Below are positions 46,801 to 58,834 of a DNA stretch of 64,000 nt, piece after piece. The stretch comes from Eutypa lata. Its lineage: Eukaryota > Ascomycota > Sordariomycetes > Xylariales > Diatrypaceae. The stretch spans positions 186,001-250,000 of the forward strand of contig JAKULF010000006.1 in assembly GCA_022661535.1 (NCBI GenBank), in the 5' to 3' direction. The notes below the pieces were generated by a model. The model was given only the letters and a program-made list of their open reading frames with translations, made no database searches and was not told the origin of the DNA. The position numbers were made by a program, and so were the translations under genes. Every line of letters starts with the position of its first letter. The first letter of the stretch is position 1.

Positions 46801-47742
46801 TCCGCAGTGGCATAAAGAGCTGAGTTGCGATTTTTACGGTAGGTAGTGGAAGGTAGTGGAAGGCCGCCTTCCTTCGTAGTGTCGTTTGGTCGCTCTGGCG
46901 ATCTCGGGGGTGGCCTTGAACTACTTCTTGATGAGTCGTTTCGCGCATAGGCAGGCCTGGGTCTTGGGGAAAGTTCAGTAGGGGTGTCGGATTCGGGGTC
47001 AACACGATCGTTAGAGAAGGCATTCGGGGGAATCGCATTAGGTGGTAGGGCTGGGAGAGACTTTTCCACCATTGGAGAGTTCTCTTTCTCGCGTGCTTTA
47101 GCTTGAGCCGCAGCTTTGGATTTCTTTCTACGCCTAGCCATGAGAGATTCATGACAGCTCATGCAGAAGATACCCTGTGACGTCCGAGCATATCGTAGAT
47201 TTTCGATCTTCCTCTTACAATTCCGGCATCGGAAACACGTAGCACAGAAGGCCTGGTCTCCCGTAAGTATGGCTAGATCTTCGATCTTATCACCACAAGC
47301 ACTGCAGCTATACGTGCAGTTGTTACAAATCAAAGAACCATCACCCAGTAGTAAAAGGTTCGCGTCAGAGTCAAGAAGAGTGCCGCAAGTGTTGCATCGG
47401 AAGCAGTTCAGGTGCCACCGGTTACCAGCTATGCTCAAGTTAGTGGACTGACCAGATAGAGAGCCCAGGTAGATTGTTCAAGGTAGATCCAAAGGAACTT
47501 GACCTGGAAACACAGGACACGGGGCGTTTAGAGAACACGATGGAGGAGTTCACTTTGGTGGACATAGCTACACTTACCGAGCTCGAATGCTTTCCCTTCT
47601 TCTAGGATCTAGAGTTAAGACCAATATTAGTAACCTTGACACTGGCAAAGACCTAACGTATCAGTTCATGACTTACTTCTCCGCAACCTTTGCAGGGGAA
47701 CACATCGTCACTCTCCATGGGACTATCCAGATAGTCATCCAT
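43875..47742 (-). CDS. rga: LIM-domain Rho GTPase-activating protein (Rga1/Rga2 type)
   Basis: Six exons (47677-47742, 47578-47608, 46100-47428, 44253-46043, 44066-44199, 43875-44015) give 1163 residues in continuous phase. The protein should stimulate GTP hydrolysis by a Rho/Cdc42-type GTPase, controlling polarity and septation. Two LIM zinc modules occupy about residues 17-130: CKGCGEILEEGKAFELAGNR, HLNCFRCNTC, CSACGDKIEDLAILTGDQAF, CFRCRNC and GIFCMSCHESLM. A long Ser/Pro-rich region and a coiled coil (SSEQRVAELERRATDEKDLK) follow. The C-terminal RhoGAP domain has IPCVVTRCIEEVELRGMDME, the arginine finger in GIYRKTGG, YFRKLPTPLLTYDVYD, and LAVVFAPTIMR in the last exon. The first two exons are tiny (66 and 31 nt), and the first LIM module is split by two introns. 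The final exon ends ENSHKIFN. Confidence 0.94.
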
Positions 47743-50700
47743 GGTGATGGACTTCCTTGCCGATCGAAATCAAGTACCAGAACAATTCCGCTCAGACCAA
47801 GTCACTCGAATCAGAAGTCGAGTTAGAAAGTATGTAAGAAGGGTCCAGTAAAGAAAGGTGTCAAGACGAGAATGTACAGAGGACTCGCAGCGTCATGGAA
47901 CTCGCTCGAGGTATGTATTGTTACGGCAAAGACATGGACAATTCGGGGTTTTACGAATGTGTGAAGGTGTAAAGGTGAAGGTGAGGACACGATCGATTTG
48001 AGGCACGAGCGGAGTGGGTTCGTATGTACGATGTACGTAGGTAGTTATATCGATTGTTCGGAAAACGGGGAGGGATACCAGCACACAGGGCGGGGATGCG
48101 ACAGATGCGATACTGCTAAGCTACTATTATTAAGTAGTTGCTCTCGGAAGGCATTAATTGCCGTTAGATATTTTCTTTTAGTTAATTTCGCTATAGGAGT
48201 GAAAGAGAGGATGTTTGATGGTTGTTAACTTGGCTATCGTGGCGCCGTTGGTTCTAGTGAATGTAGTAAAGGTTAGGATTTTTGATATTCACTTTCTTGA
48301 CATCGATTATGTTAGTGGTAGCTAGAGTTGTGCTGTGCTGTGCTGTGCTATGTAGGAGTCAAGGGGCGTGTAGGTATGTACGGAATATGCTATGCATAAC
48401 CTGAGGTCGGGCAGTTTTGGGGACTGGACTGGACCGGACTGGACTCTATTGCTCTAAAGGGTAGACCGACCACTTTACAATAGGGAGTGGATCAAATCAA
48501 CCGTACATAGTTGGCTGCTCGTATCTGCGAAATGCGACAAGACCAGACTAAGACGACTTAGACCAATTCCACCTAAGTTGTCAGTCAGTCTGATTCGTTA
48601 GCCCTGAAAGTAGGGGAGGATATCTAAAACCCAATCGGGCGCCAAACACGTTGAAAGGAGTTGAAGAGTTATGTAAATTATTATTTGTTAATTGATGAAG
48701 ACAAAAAGACAAAAAAAAGCAAGGAGTTAAGGTGGTTCTCCAGATTAGGGTACTACTATGTGAATGATGGCCACCACCTCCGAGGCTCCGACCCTGCCAG
48801 CTTTAGTGCTCTTCTACACCCAACCCCGGCACCTTCAATGTTAGTCTTAGGTACATAGCAGCATATGTATTACTAGGGCTTTAGTCTTGTACTACTCTTT
48901 TTGGTGATTGATCGATTAATTGATTAATATGAGTGATGTGAATAGACTTTGTGTCACATTGATGGTGCCCTTGGGTCTTGGGCACACATGTAGACAGGAC
49001 TAACTATGTACCTAGATCCTGAAAAGTTCTAAGCTGACGGCCCGGGAAAGGGGCAACATTACCTACCGGATTATACCTACAACCAGACCTTAGGTAATGT
49101 ATTGTACGTGGTTGACCCGATTCATTGGCTTGGGTATCTAGGTGGGTGAACCCTTCCAACCCTTTCAAGAACCCTTATAACGCTAATGCACCAGAGAAGA
49201 GCTAGGTAAGTTAAGGGATGCAGGTTCGATGAAGTGGGTGTCCATTGAGAAAGCGCACACATGCACACAACGTGATAGGTATGTACTTCTTCTATCCTAT
49301 ACTCTCTATGACGGCCCTTCTATCCTAACTCCTGTCTACATATATAGTACTATGGCAAAGCCTAGATGCATGTTTGTTTGTTGGTTTATTTATAAGGTAG
49401 TTACTATACACGTGAATCACACCAATAAATCAATCAACTATATGCTACCTAGGGGTTGCTTTATTGCCATTCATTGTACTTCTTACAGGCTGTTGTCTTT
49501 TGGAAGCAGGTGGTTAGGCAAGTGTACAAAGCACCTTCCAAGAAATCTGGATACAACTCTAGATCTTAAGATTCCTTCGTCTATCTTTCATCCAGACAAT
49601 TGCAAAGACTTTATGAGCATATACACTAATGGCTAGGTATATATATATATATATATTCCTGTTGTGCTGATAGAAAGTAGGTACTAGCATCCCGAACTAC
49701 CTAGAGCTATTGGGCTGAGTCAAGCGACAGTTTACTTGTCATCACATTCTTAGTATCTGATCTTGGCCATGTGGCGTTGTCCACAATGCAACAATGCAAC
49801 ATGTCGGCAAATGCGAACACAGGTACAATAGCGGTGGAGTATATGTATAGGGTGGTAATCATTACACGCGGCTGAGATCTTGATACAAACTTGTCAGCCA
49901 ATACTACTAGGAACTAACAATTGTCAAACACCATTCGTTTCCCGCAGGACATCAGAATAGTACCAACATCACAGTCATCATTCTGTTTTGGGGCGGCAAA
50001 CCCGATGCCCTGGTCTGGTCATCTTAACTCTTAAGACGAAGGAGCTTACCATCTTCATGTTTTTGCTCATAATAGCTGGCACGGGACCTGAAAAGGGCAG
50101 TTGCCTCTCTTCAAGGCCCTTCAAAGGGTACCTACGGTATCGATCAAATAAGCATGCGGCCCTACTAACAACCGAATGTAACCAACCCTCCAGCCCAACT
50201 GCCAAAAACCGACAGCTCCTCCTTACCCATGAAACTTTCAAGTCAATGCAAATGTATTATTAAAAAACGAGGCTGAGCATAAGAGAAAAACGCTTAGGCC
50301 AAGGCTATGTTTCCCTAAATCAAGGTCCTGCTAATGATAATGATGCCAGGAGTAGCAACATTCAACCACATCAAATTAACGGAACAAAACTTATTTCGCA
50401 AAATCCGAGGATTATGATTAAATATATTGATATAACACTGAGACTTGGTCTCGACGCTGTTTAAAGGGTTCACCCCCATAATTGATCTTGCTAGGGTCTA
50501 GGCCAAGAGATCGACACTGCAAAACACTACGTGATATTCAGTGGCTTCATCAAGGGGTCTCTTCATCAAATAATTGACCCCTCGGCGATACATATCAGAT
50601 ACCATACCACATACCTAGCACTTCTCGACCTGCACAAGCAAACTGGCAAGACGAGGAACAATGGAATTATGCAGTCCTGTGCTGACCGCTCATTTGAATT

Positions 50701-52691
50701 GCATCTCAGTTGCCTCTGTTCTTAACGTCAGCGTTCCTTGCATGCAGGTGCCTACATATCTCTACCTACCTACATAGTTACCCCTACACAGATCCTTCCT
50801 TTCGCTTTCGAGCTACGCTGACGTACGTAGCGCCCAGTAGCCAGGCTTCGGGAGTTTTCTTACACTTTAGTTCGGGTCGATATCTTCTTACTCCAACAAC
50901 GAACTAACTAATTCCATACGTATGTAGTTAGAAAACAGCAACCCCGCGACTAGGAACAGGGCCTCGATGATCAAGGCCTGGGTAAGGTACATAGTAGTAG
51001 TAACCAGACCAGACAGGTACAAGGTGCCTTGCAGATGTATGTAGGTTCCAAGGTTGCCTATTACACAGCTGAAGCAGAGGATAACCGGCAAGGATCGCTT
51101 GCTAGTCCTGTTATATTATCGCTGAAATGGGGAAAAACCCGCGTTTCAAGTAAACCATGACCCACCTTTCAGAATTCTTGAAACATATTCCAAATTAGGG
51201 CCTTCTTTTTGCCTTGGACCCTCCCAGACAGCCAGCCCAGACAAACAGCTGTCAAAATTTATTATTCCTCCTATCGAGATTAGGCATACATCATCGTTAA
51301 GTCCGGATCCGTTTTGGAAACATGCGCAAGTAGTTATAGGTAATGTGCCTTGCATAAAGGCCAACCTCATCCCCCGTAATTACTAATGACCATTTAACAA
51401 TGGTTACTTGATCTAATGTCTATGTAACTAGCGGCCTTGTCAGTTCAACGGTCCCCATCTCCTAGCCTCTAGCACCCAGTTGCGGATTCTTAGTGGGGGT
51501 TACTAAAGTAGATCAGGGGCAAGAGAGTTGTCGGTACATGCCATAATTGCGCTGTAAGCGTAAGCGCGTACGTGTCTCGACGACTGCTGTCTTCTAGATG
51601 AGTTGATGATATACATATCTACGTATATAGGTAGGTAGTCACGGCTTCGAGTAGATGTACGCACAGGTTCCATAATCGTCAGTGGTCCCGAAAATCCTTT
51701 ACAGTAAATGGTAATTGCGTGCTCACCAAGTCAATCAACGCAACCGTGCTACTATCTAACTAGAGGCTAGGTATCGTCAATACTAGGCCGACCACTAACT
51801 AGATCCTTGGGCTGATCTTCTTTACCGACAAAAGAGACCCCGGGGGGGATTTACAGATGCTAGCTAGGGCTAGCATAAACGTACCAAGCCCTGTCGCTTA
51901 TGTAGGGTTGCGTGCCGTCTTGTCCCATCCTCCATCATCCGCAGCAGTCCCATCGACCACGGCACGGGAGAGACCCGGAGCGCGAACCTCACATCATAGG
52001 TTGAAAAGTAAGGTTGTTGTCAACTTGCCATGATCCATCCGCCAGGAAGAGAGATCCATACATACATACCTAAGTTACAAACATCCCTATGTAGTATGTG
52101 CCTATCGCTCGCCCTGCATATAAGTAATCAAGGTCCATCTTATCATCTTTCTCAATGCTGCTTGCTTGCCTGGTTACTTGGTTGCTTGCCTCAGCCCATC
52201 ATCTCAGCCACGCGCCAACGATGCATACTCCATATAGCGGGAGAAGAAAAAAAGACTCTCACCGTCGGTTGACGTCCCACGACGAGTCCTTGTTTATTTA
52301 TGTAATGTAAGTGAGTGCGAGCTTTGGATTGGTCGGCGGATCGACCACCAAAGCATCCGCGTTGTTTCAGCTGCCGTGCCACTCCAATGCTTCAATTCAA
52401 GGTTGGGTAGGTACATACTTCGCAGCATGGCGCATTTTTGTGCGTACCTACGTGTGTAGGTATGTGTGCGTGTGTGTGTGCGTGCGTGCATGCCGCAATG
52501 CAGCCCAATGTTTATTGTGTACGACGTGCTTGCGTAGGACAGACAAGCTCTAAAAGAAGGCCCCCAACTGTATACTACCTATGACTTGCCTCAGATCTCA
52601 GGCTGCCGTATGTATATTTTGTACCACGCTAATGCGTTATCTTTTAGCTAATCAGATCTTTAAGATCGATACGAAGTTACGGCAGCTTGAG
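47743..52691. other. Gene-poor region, no supported gene
   Basis: About 5 kb upstream of the LIM-RhoGAP. The first 300 bp probably hold its promoter and 5' UTR. Beyond it there are only chance ORFs with no domain. A pure AT dinucleotide run lies at 49637-49655, a GTGTGCGTGC run at 52463-52489, and TACCTACC/GGTAGGTA words are scattered through. Composition moves from ordinary to strongly A/T at about 52690. Confidence 0.5.
49637..49655. repeat. (AT)n microsatellite
   Basis: A short uninterrupted TA dinucleotide run in gene-free DNA, starting just after a TAGG word. Confidence 0.8.
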
Positions 52692-53100
52692 TTCTTTTAA
52701 TAATTTTTCGCTCTTTATATATTATAAATATTATATTTTAAAATAAAATAATTCGTAATAAATTTAAAATAAATTTAATAAATTTAAAGTTTTATATATA
52801 TTAAATTTATAAATTAATATATAAATAAAAATTTTCGTTATTTTTTTAATTTTAAAACGAAATTATATAAATTAAAATTAATAAATTATTTTATAAAAAT
52901 TACTTTATAAAAATCACTTTATAAACGCGTTTTAATATGCTTTTTATATATATATTATTATTATTATTTTAATTATTATAAAAAAGTTATATATATATAA
53001 TTTAATATAATAAAAACTTTAAATATTATAATTTTTTTAATTAAAATAATAATAATAATATATAATTAAAAAGAATTTTTAAATTTATAATTTTATAAAA

Positions 53101-53320
53101 TAATTTATAAATTTATTATTTTATAAATTTATAAATTTATAATTTATAAATTTATAATTTTATAAAATAATTTATAAATTTATTATTTTATAAATTTATA
53201 AACTTATAATTTATAAATTTATAACTTTATAAAATAATTTATAAATTTATTATTTTATAAATTTATAAATTTATAAATTTATAAAATAATTTATAAATTT
53301 ATAAACTTATAAATTTAAAT
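53101..53320. repeat. Tandem repeat within A/T island (67, 67 and 52 bp units)
   Basis: The word TAATTTATAAATTTATTATT starts at 53101, 53168 and 53235, and a shortened copy starts at 53287. Units are almost identical, differing by single T/C changes. The high identity inside an otherwise decayed block suggests duplication after most mutation had occurred. Confidence 0.85.
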
Positions 53321-53325
53321 TAAAT

Positions 53326-53510
53326 TATATAAATTATTTATTTAAATAATTATTTAATTTATATATTATTATTATTATTTTAATTAAAAAAATTATAACG
53401 TTTTAAGCTTTTTTTATATAATATTATTTTTAAATAATTTTTTTCGAAATAATTAAAATAATAATAATAATATATAAATTAAATAATTATTTAAATAAAT
53501 AATTTATATA
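53326..53510. repeat. Perfect 61-bp inverted repeat with 63-bp loop
   Basis: Arms 53326-53386 and 53450-53510 are exact reverse complements, including an (ATT)n/(AAT)n run. The 63-nt spacer contains AACGTTTTAAGC and TTCGAAA. A related, shorter inverted pair lies near 52957-52977 / 53039-53063. Confidence 0.85.
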
Positions 53511-53633
53511 AATTTATTTAAACGTTTTTTTTTAATATATTATAATTATTTATTATATTATTAAAATTATAACGCTTTAAGCTTTTATTATATAATATTA
53601 CTTTTAAATAATTTTTTTTAAAATAATTAAAAT
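53389..53633. repeat. Direct duplication of about 70 bp in A/T island
   Basis: The segment around AACGTTTTAAGCTTTTT (from about 53397) recurs as AACGCTTTAAGCTTTTA (from 53571). Both are followed by TATAATATTA, a (C/T)TTTTAAATAATTTTTT stretch and AAATAATTAAAAT. The copies differ mainly by C/T or A/T, consistent with mutated copies of one sequence. Confidence 0.7.
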
Positions 53634-53970
53634 TATATTAATAATATATTAATTATAAAGATATTTAAATAAAATAATTTTAATATATAAAGCTTTTTAA
53701 ACTTTAATTTTATAATTATTATTTTTAATTAAAATTATAATAAAAATATATATATATTTATAATTATTATTTAATTTTAAATTTAATAATTTAATTATTT
53801 TTTTAATATATATTTTTATTAATTAATTATTAATAAAAACGTTATAAAAATAAAAATCGATTTATATAAAAAAAACGTCGTTTTTAATATATAAAGGGCC
53901 GAAATTTATTAAATTAAATTAAGCTTTTTTTAATTAAGATTTAAGATTTATAAGTATTTTTTTGTATTAA

Positions 53971-56900
53971 GCTTAGTGAGTACGTAAGATATAACTAGCC
54001 GAGAAAGGCTTAATGTATAAGGTAATTTATGATATAAATAGTTGCTCGTTAAGGTGGCGGTCCGATCCTAGTACGGCGGTGCTGGTGTCGGCATTCGTTT
54101 AAATCGCGCCGCGGTTATATTGATAATTATAATTATATCTTACTTCGAAGGCTTGTTTATTATCGCTGTGGTATGGTACCCGGCCACATTGTCGTCGACG
54201 TCACAGAGCGTCTTGAAACGCTCTGTTGGCCGTAATCAACAGGCCCTTCCTTCGAACTTAAGGCGGCCATTACCTTTCGAAGTTGTTGCTTAGTTATTTG
54301 TGTCTACCCCTAGGCCTTGTTCCTGTCTTCGAAGGATTCTGGAAGCATATAGGCGTAGCCATAGTACGTATAAACTCTTCTAGAGACAGACCTATGCGGT
54401 CCTACTTCGTGTTCAAAAAGCAACCAGGCTATTACTGTCGTGCTTCGTAGAGCATGTCTCATGTTGTTGTCTTAAGTCTGTCAACCACGATCGCGTGGTC
54501 GTTGTCGTTCTAGTGGCAACGACAGTTGTTGATCTTAGCTCCAACATTATGTACGTACTCACCGCCCAATGCTATGTATCGATGTCATGCGTGAACACTT
54601 GGAAGGGTTTCTGATTGAATGCTGTACCTCAGCCCATTTTAGGGAACCCAGTATGTTACGGTCACAGAGTATGCCATCAGAGGTTCTGTGGGAAGCTTAC
54701 TAGGCTTCTGTTGGGGAGTTTATGTCAGCCCCTGAGAAATGACTAGTTGTTGGCATCATGAACCGCAACACAGCCCATTATCGTATATCAGAGATACTGG
54801 CCTTCTCAGGGGAAGGCCGGCTCTAGTATGCAAGATATATCTATAGACTCTCGTTGAGTGTATAATAAGCTACAGCTGTGCCTACTTTCTACAATTCTAC
54901 AAGACTACTACCACCCGAGGATGCATCTTGAGAACCGCTCAGTAGAAGGGGGTCAATATACCGGCATCTCTGGGGTTTTTTGCTCTTGGTCAATGCATAT
55001 TGGCAAGATCCATCTAAGCAATTAGTGAGTTTCAAGTGATATTGACGTCCATAAATCAATACGTGGCACCAGTATCTGTAGCTTCCAGGAACATATGCGT
55101 ATCCGAATGACACGATTACGTGTTGGCTATCAGGGGCTTGGTGCTGTGACCCAAAGATATATAACCCCGTCCAAGGTACAACTCAACAGCCCCATTATAC
55201 TCAAGTGTGTCCTCGTAAGCTAAGGCATTGCCTCGTCTCCTATTCAGGGCAGGCCAGTAGAAGGTATCTCGCGGTTCTCACTGGACAACCATGATCCTAT
55301 GAATCTATAATTGGCCATACTAGTAGAGAACAAGAAACCCACATCCAAGCTGAGTATGGTACTAAAAGTATTCACCTAGCTGTTCGTTAATTTGTATCTT
55401 TTGGCTTTGCTAAGCTAATGAAGCATTTTAACGAACACGTTCACGTCTTACGTGTACCCTTACACACAGACAACAACGCAACTACCAATCCAATTGGGAT
55501 AAATGCACATCTTCAAATCCATGGAGTTGCCACGCACTCTTGTTTCAGTCGGATATGGCCTCGGCGGTCGGCTGTATAAGGCCAACATATTGGATCAGGT
55601 TTTACAGCCTCGATAGTTGCGAGCCCTGTAGATGTGTTCATCTTAGTCCCATTTCCAACATCTCCTCGCGTGTCTCGAGGTATTGCTCGTTGTCAAACTA
55701 ATATAAGCTCTTCCTCGAATCAACAGATGGCTGTGTCGTGCCTGAAACAAAAGAGTCTTGTCCGAGAATATACACCTAAGATGGTGGTATGAGGCTAATT
55801 GCTAGTAATGATTATATCAGCTTGGTAAGATATAATATTGTGTTTACCTGGAAGCTCGCTAGAGTGGAAGTAAGTGTATGCGTCCTCATCCATCTGTCAA
55901 GGGATTCGGTCGATCAGTGTTACACACTGGATTACAAAATATGAATCCCAGCTACCTTGAGCTTGACATGGGATATATGCCATGCATTTCCTGACCGACT
56001 CGTTATTAATTAAATAAAAAAAGGCTTCCTAGGAAATAAAAGAATCTACCAAAAACTCATTCGTCTAGTCATCTCACGATGCTCAGGGTGCACCAAATCT
56101 CCCGGGTCTCACTTCGTAATAGAGATACCGAGCGAGGAGGGTCGCACCACCGCTATGTGCTACGGCACACAACGAACACCAACCACGCTGTCTCAAACTC
56201 ACGTGCTGGGTCGACCCTTGCACCTGCTCTGTTGTCTGTCTGCCGAGCTTCGAGAACTACCACGACGAGGACGTCCTGGGCGTGGTACGACACAACGTAC
56301 CCGTGCCTCTGGTAAGTTCCGGTTGTGCCCCCTTTTTTCTTTTCCCCCCAAACTTAATCTCCGATGACTCGATCTCGGTCCTGCATTGTCCTAACCAAGG
56401 CTCGTGGGAGTGCCACTGGACCGACCGGCCGGCCTTCTTTGAATACCGGTGTGCCCGTGCCAATTTATGATTATTGCTTTCATTGCTGCACCGGTGTGGC
56501 GAGACAGGCAGGGTTGGCGCTGTCCCACCTTGACGTATTCTCCGACATAACGTCAGGGCTGTGATACCCACCATCGCGGAGCTTTGGGGAAAGCAGGTCA
56601 CCGGATACGTGCGTGAGGCCTCTGTTACACCAAGAGATCTATGCACATAGGAGGATGCTCTGCGGCGGCGCAAGCGGCGTTAGGTAGAGACAGCCTAATC
56701 TCGGCCCGAATCGATAACCGTAGAAGTGGGTATGACGCTGAATGCATCGTCAAGTCTTCGGTTGCTTTCCCATTGAGTGAGTGCCCTTACCTGGTTAAAA
56801 ATATCTAGAAGAGGTGACTATCTCTCTCCGTTAGCATTCGTAGTGTTACATATGATTATCACATGGGTGATGCTGACAGGTTGTATCCGACTATCCCCTT

Positions 56901-57926
56901 GTTTGCCCCTGAGTATTTCATGCTCCTGTTCATAACAAAGTTTTATGTGAGTAAGCCTTTGTGATTTATTTAACCTCGTATGCTCTAAATAAAGTACATT
57001 CAAATATCTCTGCTGAGGGATAGTTGCATAAATTCCCATTGGACAATAAAACCAAGCGCATGCCATTGGGTCGTAGTAACTACCGGTGTAACTCAATAAC
57101 GCAATAGGGAATATGTGCCGAGCGAAGGACGTAGGGTGTGTTTTAGAAAGGGAAGTGACTAAGTCACCTTGAGAGACATTAGTATTATTAGTCTACGGAC
57201 CTAGACGTAGAGAATATAGGAGAGATAGAAGCTCATGATGCATTAGTAAGCTACATCTATTGAGCTTCGAAACGAAAAACTAGTTAATCGTTATCTGTTT
57301 GGTATTATTGTGAATCGTTGGGGGGGAGGGGGAGCTGAGTTGACTTAGGTGGGAATGAGATAGGAAGAAAAGAAAAGGGGTTTAGTTCCACGATGAAGTG
57401 GCATATCAATCTCGTGCGAGTGAACTGGTGGACAAGACTATCACCATTTATACGACTGTAGGTAGGTATTGACGGCCGGTTACTTGGGTAACATCGTTGT
57501 GTTATATTGTGAAATTTATTACGAAGGACACCACAATGGGGATGGTTGTATGTCTTGGAGCTATTACCATGTTGGATGACTACCGCGTTCATATTAACTA
57601 TACTATGAATAAGGTCATAGATCATCTCGGCTACTCAGTAGATAGGCATACTGACTGACTTAACTTCCTTCTTTCCCTGATTTAGAATGCTTGATCTATG
57701 GTAGGAGGTTCGTAGATGCGCTGCCGCTCTAACTGAGATGAACCATGAATATTATTCTACTGCGTTGCAATAGAATAACCCAAAGATCTAATCTATTATT
57801 CAACTAAGCCAACCGTATAATACAATCTAAGATACCCAGTTACCTTCCTTACAATCCCAGGTCACCCTTAGCAACTACCTACATAAAGGTTAAAAAGAAC
57901 TAATCATATTAGCAGACCAAGCACTG
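53971..57926. other. Gene-poor region with hairpin-rich segment
   Basis: No supported protein gene in about 4 kb. 54160-54530 carries several short inverted repeats. A locally GC-richer stretch (about 56080-56320) has overlapping chance ORFs but no domain. These sequences may be remnants of transposable elements next to the A/T island. Confidence 0.45.
54203..54226. repeat. 9-bp stem hairpin (ACAGAGCGT / ACGCTCTGT)
   Basis: Perfect 9-bp arms with a 6-base loop. Two further hairpins lie nearby: CCACG-ATCG-CGTGG at 54485-54498 and TGTCGTT/AACGACA at 54503-54524. The cluster suggests a structured element or an RNA. Confidence 0.7.
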
Positions 57927-58205
57927 GGCCTCTGGTGCAGTGGCTTGGTTGGTAAGACTCAGACACGGAAGGGAAACCCGAGAAAGCAAGTGCTTAACTG
58001 CCAGCGAACGGATGTCTCAGAACAACCTAGGGTTCGAATCCCCGTAAGGGGACGCCGCAAACAAATACCGGATCGGTCGGGGACCAGGAGGGGCGCACGA
58101 GGCAATCTGAGGATGCCGTGGGCCTTGAAGACGAGCATACATACGGCTTGATCTTTTTGATATTTTTGGTTACTTCTTCTGGTGTTTTGAAGCAATCTTT
58201 TTTTC
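57927..58205 (+). mobile_element. tRNA-like / SINE-like Pol III element
   Basis: A box A match (TGGTGCAGTGG, 57932-57942; consensus TRGYNNARNNG) is followed about 90 bases later by an exact box B (GGTTCGAATCC, 58031-58041). The acceptor and T-stems do not pair as in a working tRNA, and the A-to-B spacing is long, so this is not an intact tRNA gene. Directly after box B lies CCCC-GTAA-GGGG (58039-58050), a perfect stem with a GNRA-type tetraloop. A tRNA-unrelated tail of about 145 bp follows and ends in a T run (58197-58203), a Pol III terminator. This layout fits a tRNA-derived SINE or an unknown Pol III RNA. Target-site duplications are not obvious. Confidence 0.5.
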
Positions 58206-58654
58206 TTCTTTCAATTCCTCTTCCTTACCTTCCCTCCCCACCCACACTCTCCCCATCAATAAAGGTTTACTTGAAGCCCTCTCTACAAACTAGATTAATT
58301 GATACTGACGTGAAATGATGTCTGCCCATGTGAGGCATTTCAAAATAACACATGTTCTTCAAGATCTAAAGTGCATGTAAACAAGACCAGTATTTGCGCC
58401 CTTTTCTCTGGTTATGCGCGAAAAGAAAAAATTACAATCTTAATAAACACTGAACACTCCCATCATGATAGAACATCTCCGTGCATTCTTTATACATTCG
58501 CAAGCCACGTATACCAAGTACAAATCATATACACTTACAAGCCATTTCTCGTATATTTCTATTCGCTTCTAGGTATTCTTAGTTAGGTAGCCAGCTGTAT
58601 ACGCATACAAACAATTGAAGGCTCATTTATTATTTTAAGAACCCCATCATCATC

Positions 58655-58693
<39 letters not shown>

Positions 58694-58834
58694 GCAACAG
58701 CAACCTCACCCCTCCAACCCCCCCCTAGAATACAACTATCTTCTAATCACTAGTATTTCTTTCTAATTCCTCAAATTTTTACCCTCACCCCCCTATCCCT
58801 TATCCCCGATCCCTTATCCCCTATCCCTCCCTCA
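58206..58834. other. Intergenic with CAA microsatellite
   Basis: Lies downstream of the GNAT gene (minus strand). A (CAA)n run with two CAG variants spans about 58657-58704. No ORF is supported. Confidence 0.5.
58657..58704. repeat. (CAA)n microsatellite
   Basis: About fourteen consecutive ACA/CAA trinucleotides passing into CAG variants at the end, in the 3' flank of the GNAT gene. Confidence 0.85.

Larger units (their letters stand above)
52692..53970. other. Extreme A/T island, probably RIP-degraded repeat DNA
   Basis: Nearly all bases are A or T; 53101-53340 contains three C and no G. The few remaining G/C bases occur mostly as CG or GC/CTT words (AACG, CGTT, GCTTT), while CpA and TpG are almost absent. 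That is the pattern left by repeat-induced point mutation. No ORF remains. Borders are abrupt on both sides. The island contains tandem repeats, a large inverted repeat and a direct duplication, listed separately. A mitochondrial insertion is an alternative I cannot test. Confidence 0.8.

Noticed and set aside
53101..53330. CRISPR array or centromeric satellite
   Set aside because: The repeats are contiguous A/T-only tandem units without spacers, only three to four copies, in a eukaryotic genome.
56079..56673. Overlapping ORFs in a GC-richer patch
   Set aside because: Several frames on both strands are open at once, composition is Arg/Thr-rich, and no domain or splice pattern is seen.
57932..58048. 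Functional intron-containing tRNA gene
   Set aside because: Box A and box B are good, but the acceptor stem and the lower T-stem do not pair, so a working tRNA is unlikely; reported as a SINE-like candidate.
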